Program-made: the position numbers and the translations under genes | Assembly: GCA_012800515.1 (NCBI GenBank) | Contig: JAAZJE010000115.1 | Span: 1 to 21,526, forward strand | DNA: 21,526 bases | Source of the DNA: Clostridiaceae bacterium | Lineage (GTDB): Bacteria; Bacillota; Clostridia; Saccharofermentanales; Fastidiosipilaceae | Reading direction: 5' to 3' | Part shown: positions 5,907-14,526 of the stretch, one piece after another | Layout of the letters: each line of letters opens with the position of its first letter | How positions within the stretch are numbered: the stretch's first letter is position 1 | Notes under the pieces: generated by a model | Databases searched by the model: none | Seen by the model: only the letters and a program-made list of their open reading frames with translations | What the model was told of the DNA's origin: nothing

Positions 5907-7721
5907 TTACTCCTTTGAGTCTGAATTGGGAAAGGGGCGCGTCACGGCGTAAATGATTTTTCCGTCCAAAAAGCTACGTGCCTCGACGAGGCGGATTTCC
6001 GAGTAGACCAGGTTCTCGATCAGCAGCTGGCCGCCGGGCAGATAGATGGCCATTTGAATTTTGCGGCCGTCGGCTTTGACCTGCGGAGTTGAGGGTGTCT
6101 CGGAATCGCCTGTACTTGCGGAATTGCCCGGCTCCCCGGAATCGCCGCTACCTGCGGAATCACCCGACTTTCCGGAACCACCTGTCTCTTCGGAATCGCC
6201 CACGCCAGCGGAATCTTCTGCGCCTTCCGAATCACCTTCACCGTCCGTGTCGGCCGCCTCGGCGAGCGGATCCAAATGCTCAACCCGCCCGGGCCTGTGC
6301 CAGAAAATCAGGTCGCCGGGCTCCAAAGCGGCATAGTTCAGTCGCCAATTGGCGATATTGGCCAGTTCCCGATCGGCGGCGGCTAGGATCGGCTGTCCCT
6401 CGAGACTTGAGCCGAGCCGGCCGGGGTAACGCATCGCACCCGCGGCGACCAATCGGGCACCTGTTTTGCTCCCACTGTCGGATGAGGCACGCAAGGCAGT
6501 TCGTTCCGCTGCAGTGAAACTGTCGGCTTCATAAGAACCTTCATACATGAGGGCGTTCCAAATCTGCGGAGTCGACTCGAGAACGAGCAGCGGGCGGCGC
6601 GGCAGTGTAAGGCCGGCGACTTGGGCGGAGACATTGACGATGCCATTCATGTCGATTCCCGATGCGGTTAGTCCGTTGGGCAGGAACATGCAGGAAAGAA
6701 AACTACGGGCGTAGTTGGCAAAGCCCTGGGCCGTGCCGAGATAGACATCGGCATCCTTTTCCAGTGCGAGGATGCCGGGCTCGGCGACCCAGCCGTATTG
6801 TCCGTCAGGCAGATAGACGCGGGCAAGGCCGTTGGCGCGATAGTCCGAATACAGTGTCGTTCCCAAGGCGGCATTGACCACGGTATTGCCGTTGCGGGCG
6901 TCGGTAGTCACGCGCTTGGTGCGGTCGGTAATGATCAGGCGCTCTTTGACGCCGTCGGGGATGTCGTAGCGTGCGGCGGAACCGGGGGATGCCGCGACCA
7001 GGTTCTGCGGCAGGACGTAGCCGCGCAGACCGGGCGAGCGGGCCAGGCCGTACGGATCGAGGTTGATCTCGACAAAGCCGTTCACTCCCCCGCTACGTTT
7101 CACCTGTACTTTGGTGTTGTAAAGCAGTTGGGTCAGGCGTTCGCCCTGCACGTCGGGCGTCGCCAGCACCCAGGCGGCGGCGACATTGACCCGGCACTCC
7201 TCCCCGGCTTTGTAAAAGGGCGAGGTCAGAGCATTGGGATCTTCGTTGCGCGGGTCGGTAGGGGTTGCGGGTGCGGAGCCGGCTTCGAAATGTCGGGCAA
7301 CCAGCGGCCCGACGATGAACACAAGAGCCACAAGCAGGACAAAGACGAGCACCGCCAACGTAAAGGGAGAGCGAACCCGCGAGAACAGAATGCGCTTGCG
7401 TTCGGAGTCGATTTTCAGTCGGGTGGGCAGTCGGTTGACATGGCGATCGCGGCGGATTTTGCCAAGAAGAGCGGTGCGGCCGGATATATATCTGTCTTCG
7501 TGAGCTTCGGGGTCGAGGTAATTTACACGATCGATCTGGTCGTGGGTCTCGGAAGCGCGCGCAGAGCCATGGAGCTCCTTGACGGAACGCACCACGCCGC
7601 GCCGACCGGTGCTCGTGCGCTGAAAGGGCAACGGCTTGCCGATTTCTTTGCCCACACGTCGATGTCGACGTAAGAATCGCCGGTTGTCGTCTCGGCGCAG
7701 GATGCGATCGCGCCTGCTCAT
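5907..7721 (-). CDS. Membrane-anchored SH3-SH3-NlpC/P60-like protein, probable pseudoenzyme
   Basis: The ATG at 7721 overlaps the acpS stop (ATGA). Residues 1-115 are very basic and probably cytoplasmic. One membrane segment follows at about 118-143, so the rest should be extracytoplasmic. Two SH3-like segments lie at about 172-243 and 260-320 (GFVEINLDPYG, RGYVLPQNL; ARVYLPDGQYGWV). From 333 an NlpC/P60 fold is recognisable: FANYARSFL, SGIDMNGIVNVSAQVAGLTL, LEPGDLIFW, KIQMAIYLPGGQLLIENL. In active cell-wall peptidases the first motif is DCSG with the nucleophilic Cys, and a His precedes the VGIY-type strand. Here they are DMNG (357-360) and QMAIY, so both catalytic residues appear lost. A repetitive Asp/Gly/Ser/Glu insertion occupies about 490-546. 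It may bind peptidoglycan as a scaffold without cutting it. Confidence 0.75.
   Translation of the reverse strand: MSRRDRILRRDDNRRFLRRHRRVGKEIGKPLPFQRTSTGRRGVVRSVKELHGSARASETHDQIDRVNYLDPEAHEDRYISGRTALLGKIRRDRHVNRLPTRLKIDSERKRILFSRVRSPFTLAVLVFVLLVALVFIVGPLVARHFEAGSAPATPTDPRNEDPNALTSPFYKAGEECRVNVAAAWVLATPDVQGERLTQLLYNTKVQVKRSGGVNGFVEINLDPYGLARSPGLRGYVLPQNLVAASPGSAARYDIPDGVKERLIITDRTKRVTTDARNGNTVVNAALGTTLYSDYRANGLARVYLPDGQYGWVAEPGILALEKDADVYLGTAQGFANYARSFLSCMFLPNGLTASGIDMNGIVNVSAQVAGLTLPRRPLLVLESTPQIWNALMYEGSYEADSFTAAERTALRASSDSGSKTGARLVAAGAMRYPGRLGSSLEGQPILAAADRELANIANWRLNYAALEPGDLIFWHRPGRVEHLDPLAEAADTDGEGDSEGAEDSAGVGDSEETGGSGKSGDSAGSGDSGEPGNSASTGDSETPSTPQVKADGRKIQMAIYLPGGQLLIENLVYSEIRLVEARSFLDGKIIYAVTRPFPNSDSKE
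6084..6254 (-). repeat. Low-complexity Asp/Gly/Ser/Glu-coding repeat in the NlpC-like gene
   Basis: About 57 codons read as variations on GDSxxSGDS/GDSEE, made of repeated GGAATCGCC- or GCGGAATC-like plus-strand units. It sits between two conserved strands of the NlpC/P60-like fold, so it is an inserted loop. Confidence 0.6.
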
Positions 7722-8302
7722 GGCCGGGAATCCCCGGGTGGAGCGGGAAACGCATCCAAGGCATTAGCCGCAGATTCGTCTGATGTCGTGGTACAAGTTG
7801 CAGATTCGTCCGACACCGTGCCACAAGTTTCCGATTTGTCCGACACCCCGGCAACGTCCGAGCCCCGCAGCAGGCAAACACAGCTGGCCAAAGCGATCCC
7901 GGCATCATGGCTGATACTAATCGCCATTTCCAACCCACCCAAACTCCGCCAGAGTTCGGCCGCGGCACCGTGTAAACGCATAACCGGAGCACCGCCGGGA
8001 ACGCGCACCACTTCAAAGGCGCGCCAGCCGATGCCGGAACTCCACAGACCGGTACCGAGCGCCTTGGCCGCCGCTTCCTTGGCAGCGAAACGCCCGGCCA
8101 GAAATTCCATTTGTCTTTCGCGGGACTCGATTGCGTCAAAGTCGACGATCTCCGTCGGCGTACAGACCCGGCACAAAAAATCCCGGCCGTGACGCCGCCA
8201 CACACCGGCCATACGCTCGATAGAGCATACATCAATGCCGTGGCGCAGGCGCGGCATTGCCGGGGTTGGCCCGCAATCGTATGTTCGCAACGCGTCAGAC
8301 AT
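7718..8302 (-). CDS. acpS: Holo-[acyl-carrier-protein] synthase with repetitive C-terminal extension
   Basis: The enzyme transfers 4'-phosphopantetheine from CoA to acyl carrier protein. Family motifs are clear: HGIDVCSIERM with the metal-binding Asp24, RFAAKEAAAKALGTG with Glu76, and SISHDAGIALA. I chose ATG 8302 (194 aa) because AGGAAAGG lies about 9 nt upstream and the ATG overlaps the dnaC-like stop (ATGTCTGA), the pattern of translational coupling. A longer frame from 8365 lies inside the upstream gene. Typical AcpS is about 120-130 aa. The extra C-terminal ~45 residues contain three copies of a ten-residue SDxSATC-type repeat. The stop overlaps the next start by 4 nt. Confidence 0.92.
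   Translation of the reverse strand: MSDALRTYDCGPTPAMPRLRHGIDVCSIERMAGVWRRHGRDFLCRVCTPTEIVDFDAIESRERQMEFLAGRFAAKEAAAKALGTGLWSSGIGWRAFEVVRVPGGAPVMRLHGAAAELWRSLGGLEMAISISHDAGIALASCVCLLRGSDVAGVSDKSETCGTVSDESATCTTTSDESAANALDAFPAPPGDSRP
7763..7843 (-). repeat. 30-bp tandem repeat in the acpS 3' end
   Basis: About three imperfect units encode SDKSETCGTV, SDESATCTTT and SDESAAN. On the plus strand the recurring block is GATTCGTCYGA followed by a GTG/ACAAGTT-like segment. Confidence 0.65.
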
Positions 8303-9332
8303 CGGTGCGACCTTTCCTGCGCAGAACCAGGCGCAAATCTTCACCGCGGAAAGGAACCGGCTCAAAGCGGCCCATTATACGCGAGACCAGACGCTCGTCG
8401 TAGGTCCGCCCCAAATCCGCGACCGACAGATTTGTCGTGATTATCGTCCTGAGTCCATGTTGTTCGCGGGATTGAAGCGTTGCCGAAAGGTCGGCTAAAC
8501 GACTCTGGAAATACGGCGACTCGGTTCCTAAATCGTCAATTATCAGAAGATCGGCCGTGTGTATGCCGGCATAGGCCTCCTCCGCCTGCTCCAGGCGCAC
8601 CGGATCGGGCTGAAACATGCGGCGCATCAGGCGATATTCCTCAAATATCTCGTTAAAGCCCGTAGCAGTCATATAGAGAGCATAAAGTCCGCGCTCCGCC
8701 AGAGCATTGGCCAGTGAGCCGGCCATAAAGGTTTTGCCGGTTCCGGGAAGACCGTGGAAGAGCCAATCGCGACCCTCGACCGCAAAATTATCGGCGGACA
8801 GTTCGAGCGCCTGCCGCAAAGCCTCCATTGCCCGACCTTGCGCGGCGGTAGAGAAAAGCGTCACATCAAAATCGGCAAAATTGCAGTTGCGCACATATTG
8901 CAGTTGACCGGCAGCCTGAATCAAGGGTGCGGCGGTATTCCCCCAGCAATGCGGACAGGTACCGCTAGCCAGAGTGTACCCGGTTGCCGAAGTATGGGCG
9001 ACTAGATCGATCACTCCGCGATCCCCGCAATGCGAGCACTCATATTCGGGGACGTCATCGTCGAGATTCAGCCCGCGAGCACGCAACCAGGTGTCTCTGG
9101 ACTCGCGGATAGCATCGAGCCCAGCCTCCGCCTCGGTCGGATCGTGTCCGGCGGCCTTGGCCGCCAGCCAGGTGCCGCGTGCCCGAGCCAGATCGGCTTC
9201 GATGGTCTGCAGCTCCGGGGAGCTTTCGAGCAACATTTCCCGGCGACGGGCGAGATCATTCTCGGCACGGGAACGGGCGGCGGCATAACGGGCCAGGATT
9301 TTTCTGTTTAGAGTATCGCGAGAGAGAATCAT
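8295..9332 (-). CDS. DnaC/DnaI-type helicase-loader ATPase
   Basis: This 345-aa AAA+ ATPase resembles helicase loaders (DnaI/DnaC) and IstB-like proteins. It has an N-terminal helical region (1-90), a four-cysteine zinc motif (Cys99, Cys102, Cys126, Cys129 in CSHCGDRG...CPHCWG), Walker A GLPGTGKT (194-201), Walker B LLIIDDLG (261-268), sensor-1 TIITTNLS and an arginine-rich end (DERLVSRIMGRF). It would load the replicative DNA helicase during primosome assembly. It follows the DnaD-like gene by 20 bp and overlaps acpS by 8 bp. The pairing with DnaD favours a chromosomal helicase loader over a transposon IstB, since no IstA transposase is present. A GGAG-type site precedes the ATG. Confidence 0.88.
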   Translation of the reverse strand: MILSRDTLNRKILARYAAARSRAENDLARRREMLLESSPELQTIEADLARARGTWLAAKAAGHDPTEAEAGLDAIRESRDTWLRARGLNLDDDVPEYECSHCGDRGVIDLVAHTSATGYTLASGTCPHCWGNTAAPLIQAAGQLQYVRNCNFADFDVTLFSTAAQGRAMEALRQALELSADNFAVEGRDWLFHGLPGTGKTFMAGSLANALAERGLYALYMTATGFNEIFEEYRLMRRMFQPDPVRLEQAEEAYAGIHTADLLIIDDLGTESPYFQSRLADLSATLQSREQHGLRTIITTNLSVADLGRTYDERLVSRIMGRFEPVPFRGEDLRLVLRRKGRTDV

Positions 9333-9352
9333 AACTACGGCGCTCCTTCTTT

Positions 9353-10522
9353 TTAATCAGTTACGTTATCGGCGTCGTGATCGTTCGAGTCGCCGGCTAC
9401 ACTATCGTTCGCGTCGCCGGCTACACTATCGGTCGCGCCGCCGGCTGCGCTGTCGTTTGCGTCATCGGTCGTAGCGAGAAGGCCGTCATCGTAAAAATCC
9501 GCCCAGAAATTCTCGTCATAAACCCGCTGCTCGAAATTACCTTCGGCGGCGGGTTTGCGGCGGCGGTTTCCGCCGGCATAGGCGGCTCCCCTACCGGAAG
9601 CGGCGGACGAATTTCCGGACTCAGCAGAATGGGACATATTGGCGGACTGCCGGCTTCGCCGGAATTCCTCCTGGTGAGCACGGGCGGTGGCAACATCGGT
9701 CACTCCGGCCTCGTGCCAAGCAGTCAACACTTTGTCGAAATAATCCATGTTTGGAGAGTGAAGGCGCGTGCTGAGGCGAAGTGCATGGGTAATCAGATCG
9801 GCATCATAATTGAATTCATTGACCCACTTATTAACCAAACGGCGGTCGAAGGCGGTCATGTCCTTATTGAGCAAATTGCCAACCAGGCGGGTCATTGCAT
9901 TGATTTTTTCACGCTGACGGGCATCGCGCTCCAGATCGTCATAATTGCGAATCCCGCGGCCGTGCCAATCCTCGGCTACGGCTCCGACATAGTACGGATT
10001 CAGCTTGTTGCGGTCGGCGCACTCCTGGAACAGGCTGTACATCACATTGGGCTCAAAGCCGAAGCGGTCGAACCACTCATCGATCGAATAGTACCAGCGC
10101 GGCGACATGATGCCCTGGAAGAAAGACTGATTAATCGAACTGATCGCCTCCCGACGCTTCGGATTGACCCGAGCGTGACGAGCCACGGCCTTTGCATCCC
10201 CGGTCGCCCGAGGTTGAAAATAGCGGCTCAGCTCGATCTGTTTGACGTCGTTTGGCGTGAACTGCCCCTGAGCGCGGTTGAAGGCAATGAGTTTGAGCTC
10301 CTCGAGCTCGTCAAGGGCGGTCTGCAAGTCCGTCTGCGCGCAGGAGAGCTTGCGCCCGACGTCATCAATCGCGATCGGAGCTCCGGAAGCGGCATGTAGA
10401 TGCAGAGCCAGGATATAAAGCTTGACAGCTAAGCCGCTCAAATTTGGCATATATTCGGCGATAAATATATCCGGCACGGGCGTGTCCGAAAGAACTATGC
10501 CACTGGAATTAAAGGTGCTCAT
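9353..10522 (-). CDS. DnaD-domain replication initiation protein
   Basis: DnaD proteins help melt origin DNA and recruit the helicase loader in Bacillota. I chose ATG 10522 because GGAAGGA lies 5 nt upstream. The longer frame starting with TTG at 10603 has no binding site. The 389-aa product has a winged-helix-like N-terminus (about 15-100), a first DnaD-like helical domain (about 128-200, WYYSIDEWFDRFGFEPNVMY, NPYYVGAVAEDWHGRGI) and a second (about 222-277, AFDRRLVNKWVNEFNYDADL, SPNMDYFDKVLTAWHEAGV) with the typical Y..KVL..W signature. The C-terminal ~100 residues are low complexity and end in DSVAGDAND-type repeats. It heads the cluster that runs down to guaA. Confidence 0.88.
   Translation of the reverse strand: MSTFNSSGIVLSDTPVPDIFIAEYMPNLSGLAVKLYILALHLHAASGAPIAIDDVGRKLSCAQTDLQTALDELEELKLIAFNRAQGQFTPNDVKQIELSRYFQPRATGDAKAVARHARVNPKRREAISSINQSFFQGIMSPRWYYSIDEWFDRFGFEPNVMYSLFQECADRNKLNPYYVGAVAEDWHGRGIRNYDDLERDARQREKINAMTRLVGNLLNKDMTAFDRRLVNKWVNEFNYDADLITHALRLSTRLHSPNMDYFDKVLTAWHEAGVTDVATARAHQEEFRRSRQSANMSHSAESGNSSAASGRGAAYAGGNRRRKPAAEGNFEQRVYDENFWADFYDDGLLATTDDANDSAAGGATDSVAGDANDSVAGDSNDHDADNVTD
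9381..9452 (-). repeat. 24-bp tandem repeat in the dnaD-like 3' end
   Basis: Three 24-bp units (plus-strand pattern TCGTTCGCGTCGCCGGCTAC, then ACTA) encode eight-residue DSVAGDAN-type repeats. A degraded fourth unit follows. The first two differ at a single base, so the expansion is recent. Confidence 0.75.
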
Positions 10523-10610
10523 CCGATTCCTTCCCGCAGACCCGAAGACGAAGCCGGAACCGACTCCGGGTTCCGCGCTCCGCTCGTCGCTTTGTTTTTT
10601 CAATTAGTGA

Positions 10611-10662
10611 AAAGCTGCCAAACTCGCCCGTCGCAGTCACAGCGGAAAAGTCCGGCAGCTTT
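10611..10662 (-). terminator. Long-loop hairpin between nifJ and the dnaD-like gene
   Basis: AAAGCTGCC and GGCAGCTTT form a perfect 9-bp stem with a 34-nt loop. On the minus strand it is followed by only TTTTC. It may end the nifJ transcript, or it may be a leader structure ahead of the dnaD-like gene. Confidence 0.4.
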
Positions 10663-10672
10663 AAAAATCAAT

Positions 10673-10692
10673 CTACAACTGTAGCCGCTACA
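10673..10692. promoter_or_regulatory. Overlapping palindromes, operator-like
   Basis: CTACAACTGTAGCCGCTACA contains TGTAGC-C-GCTACA (perfect odd palindrome) and CTACA-AC-TGTAG (dyad). The inner TACANNTGTA agrees with the known CopY/BlaI-like operator core. It lies upstream of the dnaD-like gene, but no promoter elements around it are convincing and no such repressor is in the window. Confidence 0.3.
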
Positions 10693-10733
10693 TCACAAAT
10701 CTTTTGCGGATTCGCTGAGTTTCCCGTCGCGAA

Positions 10734-13700
10734 TTATTCTTCGCTCGCGGGTGGATCGTCAGAGGCCAACCGAATCGTATAGTCGGCGGCTGCCTTGCGG
10801 ACGTAGCTCAGATAGCGGTCGCGCGCGGCGGCTCTGGCCCGGGCGTAGATCTCCTCAACATGCTCCGCGTCGTACTTCTTGAACAAGGAGTTGTAGCGCA
10901 CCTCCTGCACCAGGAAGTCACGGAAGCGATTCAGGTCGGGCTCCTTCGAGTCGAGCGTGAAGGGGTTGGCGCCTTCCGCGACCTGCGGGTCGAAGTGGTA
11001 GAGGTGCCAGTAGCCGACCTCGACCGCTTCTTTCTCGCGGCGCTGACTGATGGTCAGGCCGCCCTTGATTCCGTGGCTGATGCACGGTGCGTAGGCGATG
11101 ATCAGCGAAGGTCCGTTGTAGGCTTCGGCCTCGGCGATCGTCCGCAGCGTGTGCGCCTGGCTCGCGCCCATCGCGATCTGCGCCACGTAGACGTAACCGT
11201 AGGACATCGCCATCATGCCGAGGTCCTTCTTCTTGACCGGTTTACCGCCGGCCGCAAATTCGGCGACCGAACCGAGCGGGGTGGCCTTCGAAGCCTGACC
11301 GCCGGTATTAGAGTACACTTCGGTGTCAAAGACCAGGACGTTAACATTCTCGCCGCTGGCCAGGACATGGTCGAGACCGCCGTAGCCGATGTCGTAGGCC
11401 CAGCCGTCGCCGCCGAAGATCCAGGTCGAACGTAGCGAGAGATAGTCGCGATTGGCGAGAATCGACGCGAGCGTCTTCTGCTCCGCCTCGCCGAGACCGG
11501 ACTTGCCCGCCACGGCCTCTAGCGCTTCGACCAGTGCCGCGGTCTGCTCAATGGTTTTGTCCGTCTTGTCGTAGTCGGCGACCCAGGCCGAGTGAGCCTC
11601 ATTAAGCTGATCGTTATTCAGCGCGGGCACGAGTTCGGCCAATTGATCGCGCATACGTTCGCGCAGTTGCTTGGCTCCCAGGTGCAGACCCAGGCCGTAT
11701 TCGGCGTTGTCCTCGAAGAGGCTGTTGCCCCAGGCCGGACCGCGACCGCAATGATCGGTCGTGTAGGGCTGCGAAGGCGCAGAGCCGCCCCAGATCGAGG
11801 AGCAACCGGTCGCGTTGGCAATCAGCATACGGTCGCCGAAGAGCTGGGTAACCAGCTTGACATACGGAGTCTCGCCGCAGCCGGCGCAGGCGCCGGAGAA
11901 TTCGAACAGAGGACGATTGAACTGCGAAGCTTTGACGTTGGCCGTCTTCATCGGGTTTTCCTTATGCGGCAGGTTGAAGACGTAATTCCACTTCTCGGCC
12001 TCGTCGAGATGATCCGCGAGCGGCTCCATGACGAGCGCCTTCGTGCGGGCCGGGCAGGTTGCGGCACAGGAACCGCAGCCCGTGCAGTCGAGGGCGGAAA
12101 CCTGAATGCGGAACTTGTAGTTGTCATAGGGGCGCATGCCGTTGAGCACTTCGGTGCCTTCGGGCGCGTTGGCGACTTCTTCGTCGGTCAGCAGGAAGGG
12201 ACGGATAGCGGCGTGCGGGCAGACCAGCGAGCACTGGTTGCACTGGATGCAGTGCTCCGGCTTCCAGACCGGGATATTCATCGCGATGCCGCGCTTCTCG
12301 TACTGCGTGGTGCCCTGCGGCATGGTGCCGTCGGCGCGATCGGCGAAGGTCGAGACCGGCAGTGAGTAGCCATCCTGTCGATTAATGACATTGGCGATTT
12401 CGCGGACAAAGGCGGGCTGGTCTTCAACTACGACCGACTCGTCTTCCGCGTCGGCCCATTCGGCCGGTACAGCGACTTGCTTCGCATCGGTAATGCCGGC
12501 ATCGACGGCGGCATAGTTCATCTTGATTATGTCTTCACCGCGATGTCCGTAGCTACGGACGATGGCTTCCTTCATGTACTCGACAGCTTCGTCGACGGGA
12601 ATGACGTTGGCGAGTTTGAAGAACGCGGCCTGCATGACGGTGTTGGTGCGACCGCCGAGACCGAGGCCCTGAGCGATGCTGGCGGCATCGATAGTGTAGA
12701 AGCGGATGTTGTTCTTAGCGAGATAGCGACGCATGGCGGCGGGGAGATGTTCGGACAGTTCTTCCTCCGTCCACTGCGTGTTGAGCAGGAAGACGCCACC
12801 GGGCTTGAGCGTGCTCATCATGTCGTACTGATTGACGTAAGCCTGCTGTGAGCAGCTGACAAAGTCCGCCTGGTTGACCAGATATGTCGAGTAGATCGGG
12901 GAATGACCGAAACGCAGGTCGGAAATCGTGATACCGCCCGACTTCTTGGAGTCGTAGGTGAAGTAGGCCTGAACCGACATGTCGGTATGGTCGCCGATGA
13001 TTTTGATTGAGTTTTTGTTGGCGCCGACGGTGCCGTCCGAGCCCAGGCCCCAGAAGCGGCAGGAAATCGTGCCTTCGGGCGTGGTGTTGATGTGCTCCTC
13101 GATCGGCAAAGAGAGGTGCGTGACGTCGTCGACGATGCCGATGGTGAAGCCGTCGCGCGGCTCCTCGGCCTGCAGGTTACGGTAAACGGCGAGGATTTGA
13201 TCCGGGGTGGTGTCGCGCGAACCGAGTCCGTAGCGACCGCCGACGATCAGGGGTGCGTTTTCGGTATTGGCATAGGCCGCGACCACGTCGAGGTAGAGGG
13301 GCTCACCGTGCGCGCCCGGCTCCTTGGTGCGGTCGAGGACGCCGACGACCTTGACGGTATCCGGCATTGCCGCCAGGAGGTGGCGTACGCTGAAGGGACG
13401 ATACAGATGAACGTTGACGAGGCCGACTTTCTCGCCTTTGGCGACGAGATAGTCTACGGTCTCCATGACGGCTCCGACGGCCGACCCCATGCAGACGATG
13501 ACATATTCGGCGTCGGGTGCGCCGTAGTAGTTGAACAGTTTATAGTCGCGGCCGGTCAGGTTGCTGATCGCTTCCATATATTCTTCAACAATCTCCGGCA
13601 GGGCGTTATAGTAGGGGTTAGAGGCTTCACGGGCGGTGAAGAAGATGTCGGGGTTTTGAGCCGAGCCGCGGAGGGTGGGCTGATTGGGGGTCAGGGCACG

Positions 13701-14321
13701 GTCGCGGAAGGCCTGCAGAGCTTCGCGATCGACCAGCGCGCCCAAATCATCATAGTCGAGGACTTCGATCTTTTGGAACTCGTGCGAAGTGCGGAAGCCG
13801 TCAAAAAAGTGCAGGAACGGCACCCGACCGCGAATCGCGGCGAGGTGGGCAACGGCGGCCATGTCCATCGCTTCCTGAACGCTGGCGGCGGACAGGGCGG
13901 CGAAGCCGGTCTGGCGGACGGCCATCACGTCGGAATGGTCACCGAAGATCGACAACGCGTGGGCGGCAACGGCGCGAGCCGAAACGTGGAAAACGCCCGG
14001 TAGTAGCTCGCCCGCTATCTTATACATGTTCGGCAGCATCAGCAGGAGTCCCTGCGAAGCCGTATATGTGGTGGTCAATGCGCCCGAATTCAGCGAGCCG
14101 TGGACGACGCCGGCGGCTCCTCCCTCGGATTGCATCTCAATAACTTTGACAGTCTGTCCGAAAATGTTCTTGCGTCCCTGTTGCGCCCACTGGTCGACAT
14201 AGTCGGCCATCGGCGAAGAAGGCGTGATCGGGTATATGCCGGCTACCTCCGTAAAGGCGTAAGACGTATAGGCTGCCGCCATGTTACCGTCCATCGTCAT
14301 ATACTTCTTTTGTTTGGCCAT
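10734..14321 (-). CDS. nifJ: Pyruvate:ferredoxin (flavodoxin) oxidoreductase
   Basis: This 1195-aa single-chain enzyme oxidises pyruvate with CoA to acetyl-CoA and CO2 and reduces ferredoxin or flavodoxin, the central step of anaerobic pyruvate use. Full length is normal for the family. Visible parts are the N-terminal pyruvate/TPP domain (GIYPITPSSPMADYVDQW, EGGAAGVVHGSLNSGA), two ferredoxin-type 4Fe-4S motifs (Cys691/694/697/701 in CIQCNQCSLVC and Cys746/749/752/756 in CTGCGSCAATC), the third-cluster cysteines (Cys812/815 in CAGCGE), and the C-terminal TPP domain (GGDGWAYDIGYGGLDHVLAS, EVYSNTGGQASKATPLG). A GGAGAG site precedes the ATG. A good extended -10 promoter lies about 90 bp upstream, so it is probably transcribed on its own. 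Confidence 0.98.
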   Translation of the reverse strand: MAKQKKYMTMDGNMAAAYTSYAFTEVAGIYPITPSSPMADYVDQWAQQGRKNIFGQTVKVIEMQSEGGAAGVVHGSLNSGALTTTYTASQGLLLMLPNMYKIAGELLPGVFHVSARAVAAHALSIFGDHSDVMAVRQTGFAALSAASVQEAMDMAAVAHLAAIRGRVPFLHFFDGFRTSHEFQKIEVLDYDDLGALVDREALQAFRDRALTPNQPTLRGSAQNPDIFFTAREASNPYYNALPEIVEEYMEAISNLTGRDYKLFNYYGAPDAEYVIVCMGSAVGAVMETVDYLVAKGEKVGLVNVHLYRPFSVRHLLAAMPDTVKVVGVLDRTKEPGAHGEPLYLDVVAAYANTENAPLIVGGRYGLGSRDTTPDQILAVYRNLQAEEPRDGFTIGIVDDVTHLSLPIEEHINTTPEGTISCRFWGLGSDGTVGANKNSIKIIGDHTDMSVQAYFTYDSKKSGGITISDLRFGHSPIYSTYLVNQADFVSCSQQAYVNQYDMMSTLKPGGVFLLNTQWTEEELSEHLPAAMRRYLAKNNIRFYTIDAASIAQGLGLGGRTNTVMQAAFFKLANVIPVDEAVEYMKEAIVRSYGHRGEDIIKMNYAAVDAGITDAKQVAVPAEWADAEDESVVVEDQPAFVREIANVINRQDGYSLPVSTFADRADGTMPQGTTQYEKRGIAMNIPVWKPEHCIQCNQCSLVCPHAAIRPFLLTDEEVANAPEGTEVLNGMRPYDNYKFRIQVSALDCTGCGSCAATCPARTKALVMEPLADHLDEAEKWNYVFNLPHKENPMKTANVKASQFNRPLFEFSGACAGCGETPYVKLVTQLFGDRMLIANATGCSSIWGGSAPSQPYTTDHCGRGPAWGNSLFEDNAEYGLGLHLGAKQLRERMRDQLAELVPALNNDQLNEAHSAWVADYDKTDKTIEQTAALVEALEAVAGKSGLGEAEQKTLASILANRDYLSLRSTWIFGGDGWAYDIGYGGLDHVLASGENVNVLVFDTEVYSNTGGQASKATPLGSVAEFAAGGKPVKKKDLGMMAMSYGYVYVAQIAMGASQAHTLRTIAEAEAYNGPSLIIAYAPCISHGIKGGLTISQRREKEAVEVGYWHLYHFDPQVAEGANPFTLDSKEPDLNRFRDFLVQEVRYNSLFKKYDAEHVEEIYARARAAARDRYLSYVRKAAADYTIRLASDDPPASEE

Positions 14322-14412
14322 AGAATTCTCTCCTCGTTCTTTATTTGATCCTCAGATCCAATCTGTTAAATTGTTGTTTACGGCGCGGATTCTAATCCGA
14401 ACACCATCGGTT

Positions 14413-14441
14413 ATTGTAGCATATAACCGCGAATATCCCAA
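14413..14441 (-). promoter_or_regulatory. Sigma-70-type promoter of nifJ
   Basis: Minus-strand TTGGGA and TACAAT are separated by 17 bp, and TGC directly before TACAAT makes an extended -10. The predicted start near 14406 leaves an ~85-nt leader. Confidence 0.55.
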
Positions 14442-14495
14442 CCCGGCGGACGCCAACGACGCCGAAATGCGGACGTAAAAGGCACGCCGCATAAA

Positions 14496-14514
14496 TGTCG
14501 GCTTTGCCCCGACA
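14496..14514 (-). terminator. Weak hairpin after the PII-like gene
   Basis: TGTCGG and CCGACA enclose a 7-nt loop 13-31 bp before the nearest stop codon edge on the plus map (downstream of the PII-like gene). Only TTTAT follows, so it is a weak terminator candidate. Confidence 0.35.
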
Positions 14515-14526
14515 CCGGGCATTTTT

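Noticed and set aside
7093..8235. 380-aa minus-strand frame across acpS and the NlpC-like gene
   Set aside because: It is the alternative frame of two well-supported overlapping genes, Arg/Pro/Cys-rich without family features.
8295..9332. IstB transposition helper
   Set aside because: The ATPase resembles IstB, but it sits beside a DnaD gene in a housekeeping cluster with no IstA transposase or inverted repeats.
9377..10399. 340-aa plus-strand frame opposite the dnaD-like gene
   Set aside because: Its start reads through the 24-bp repeats in antisense, and the opposite strand encodes conserved DnaD domains.
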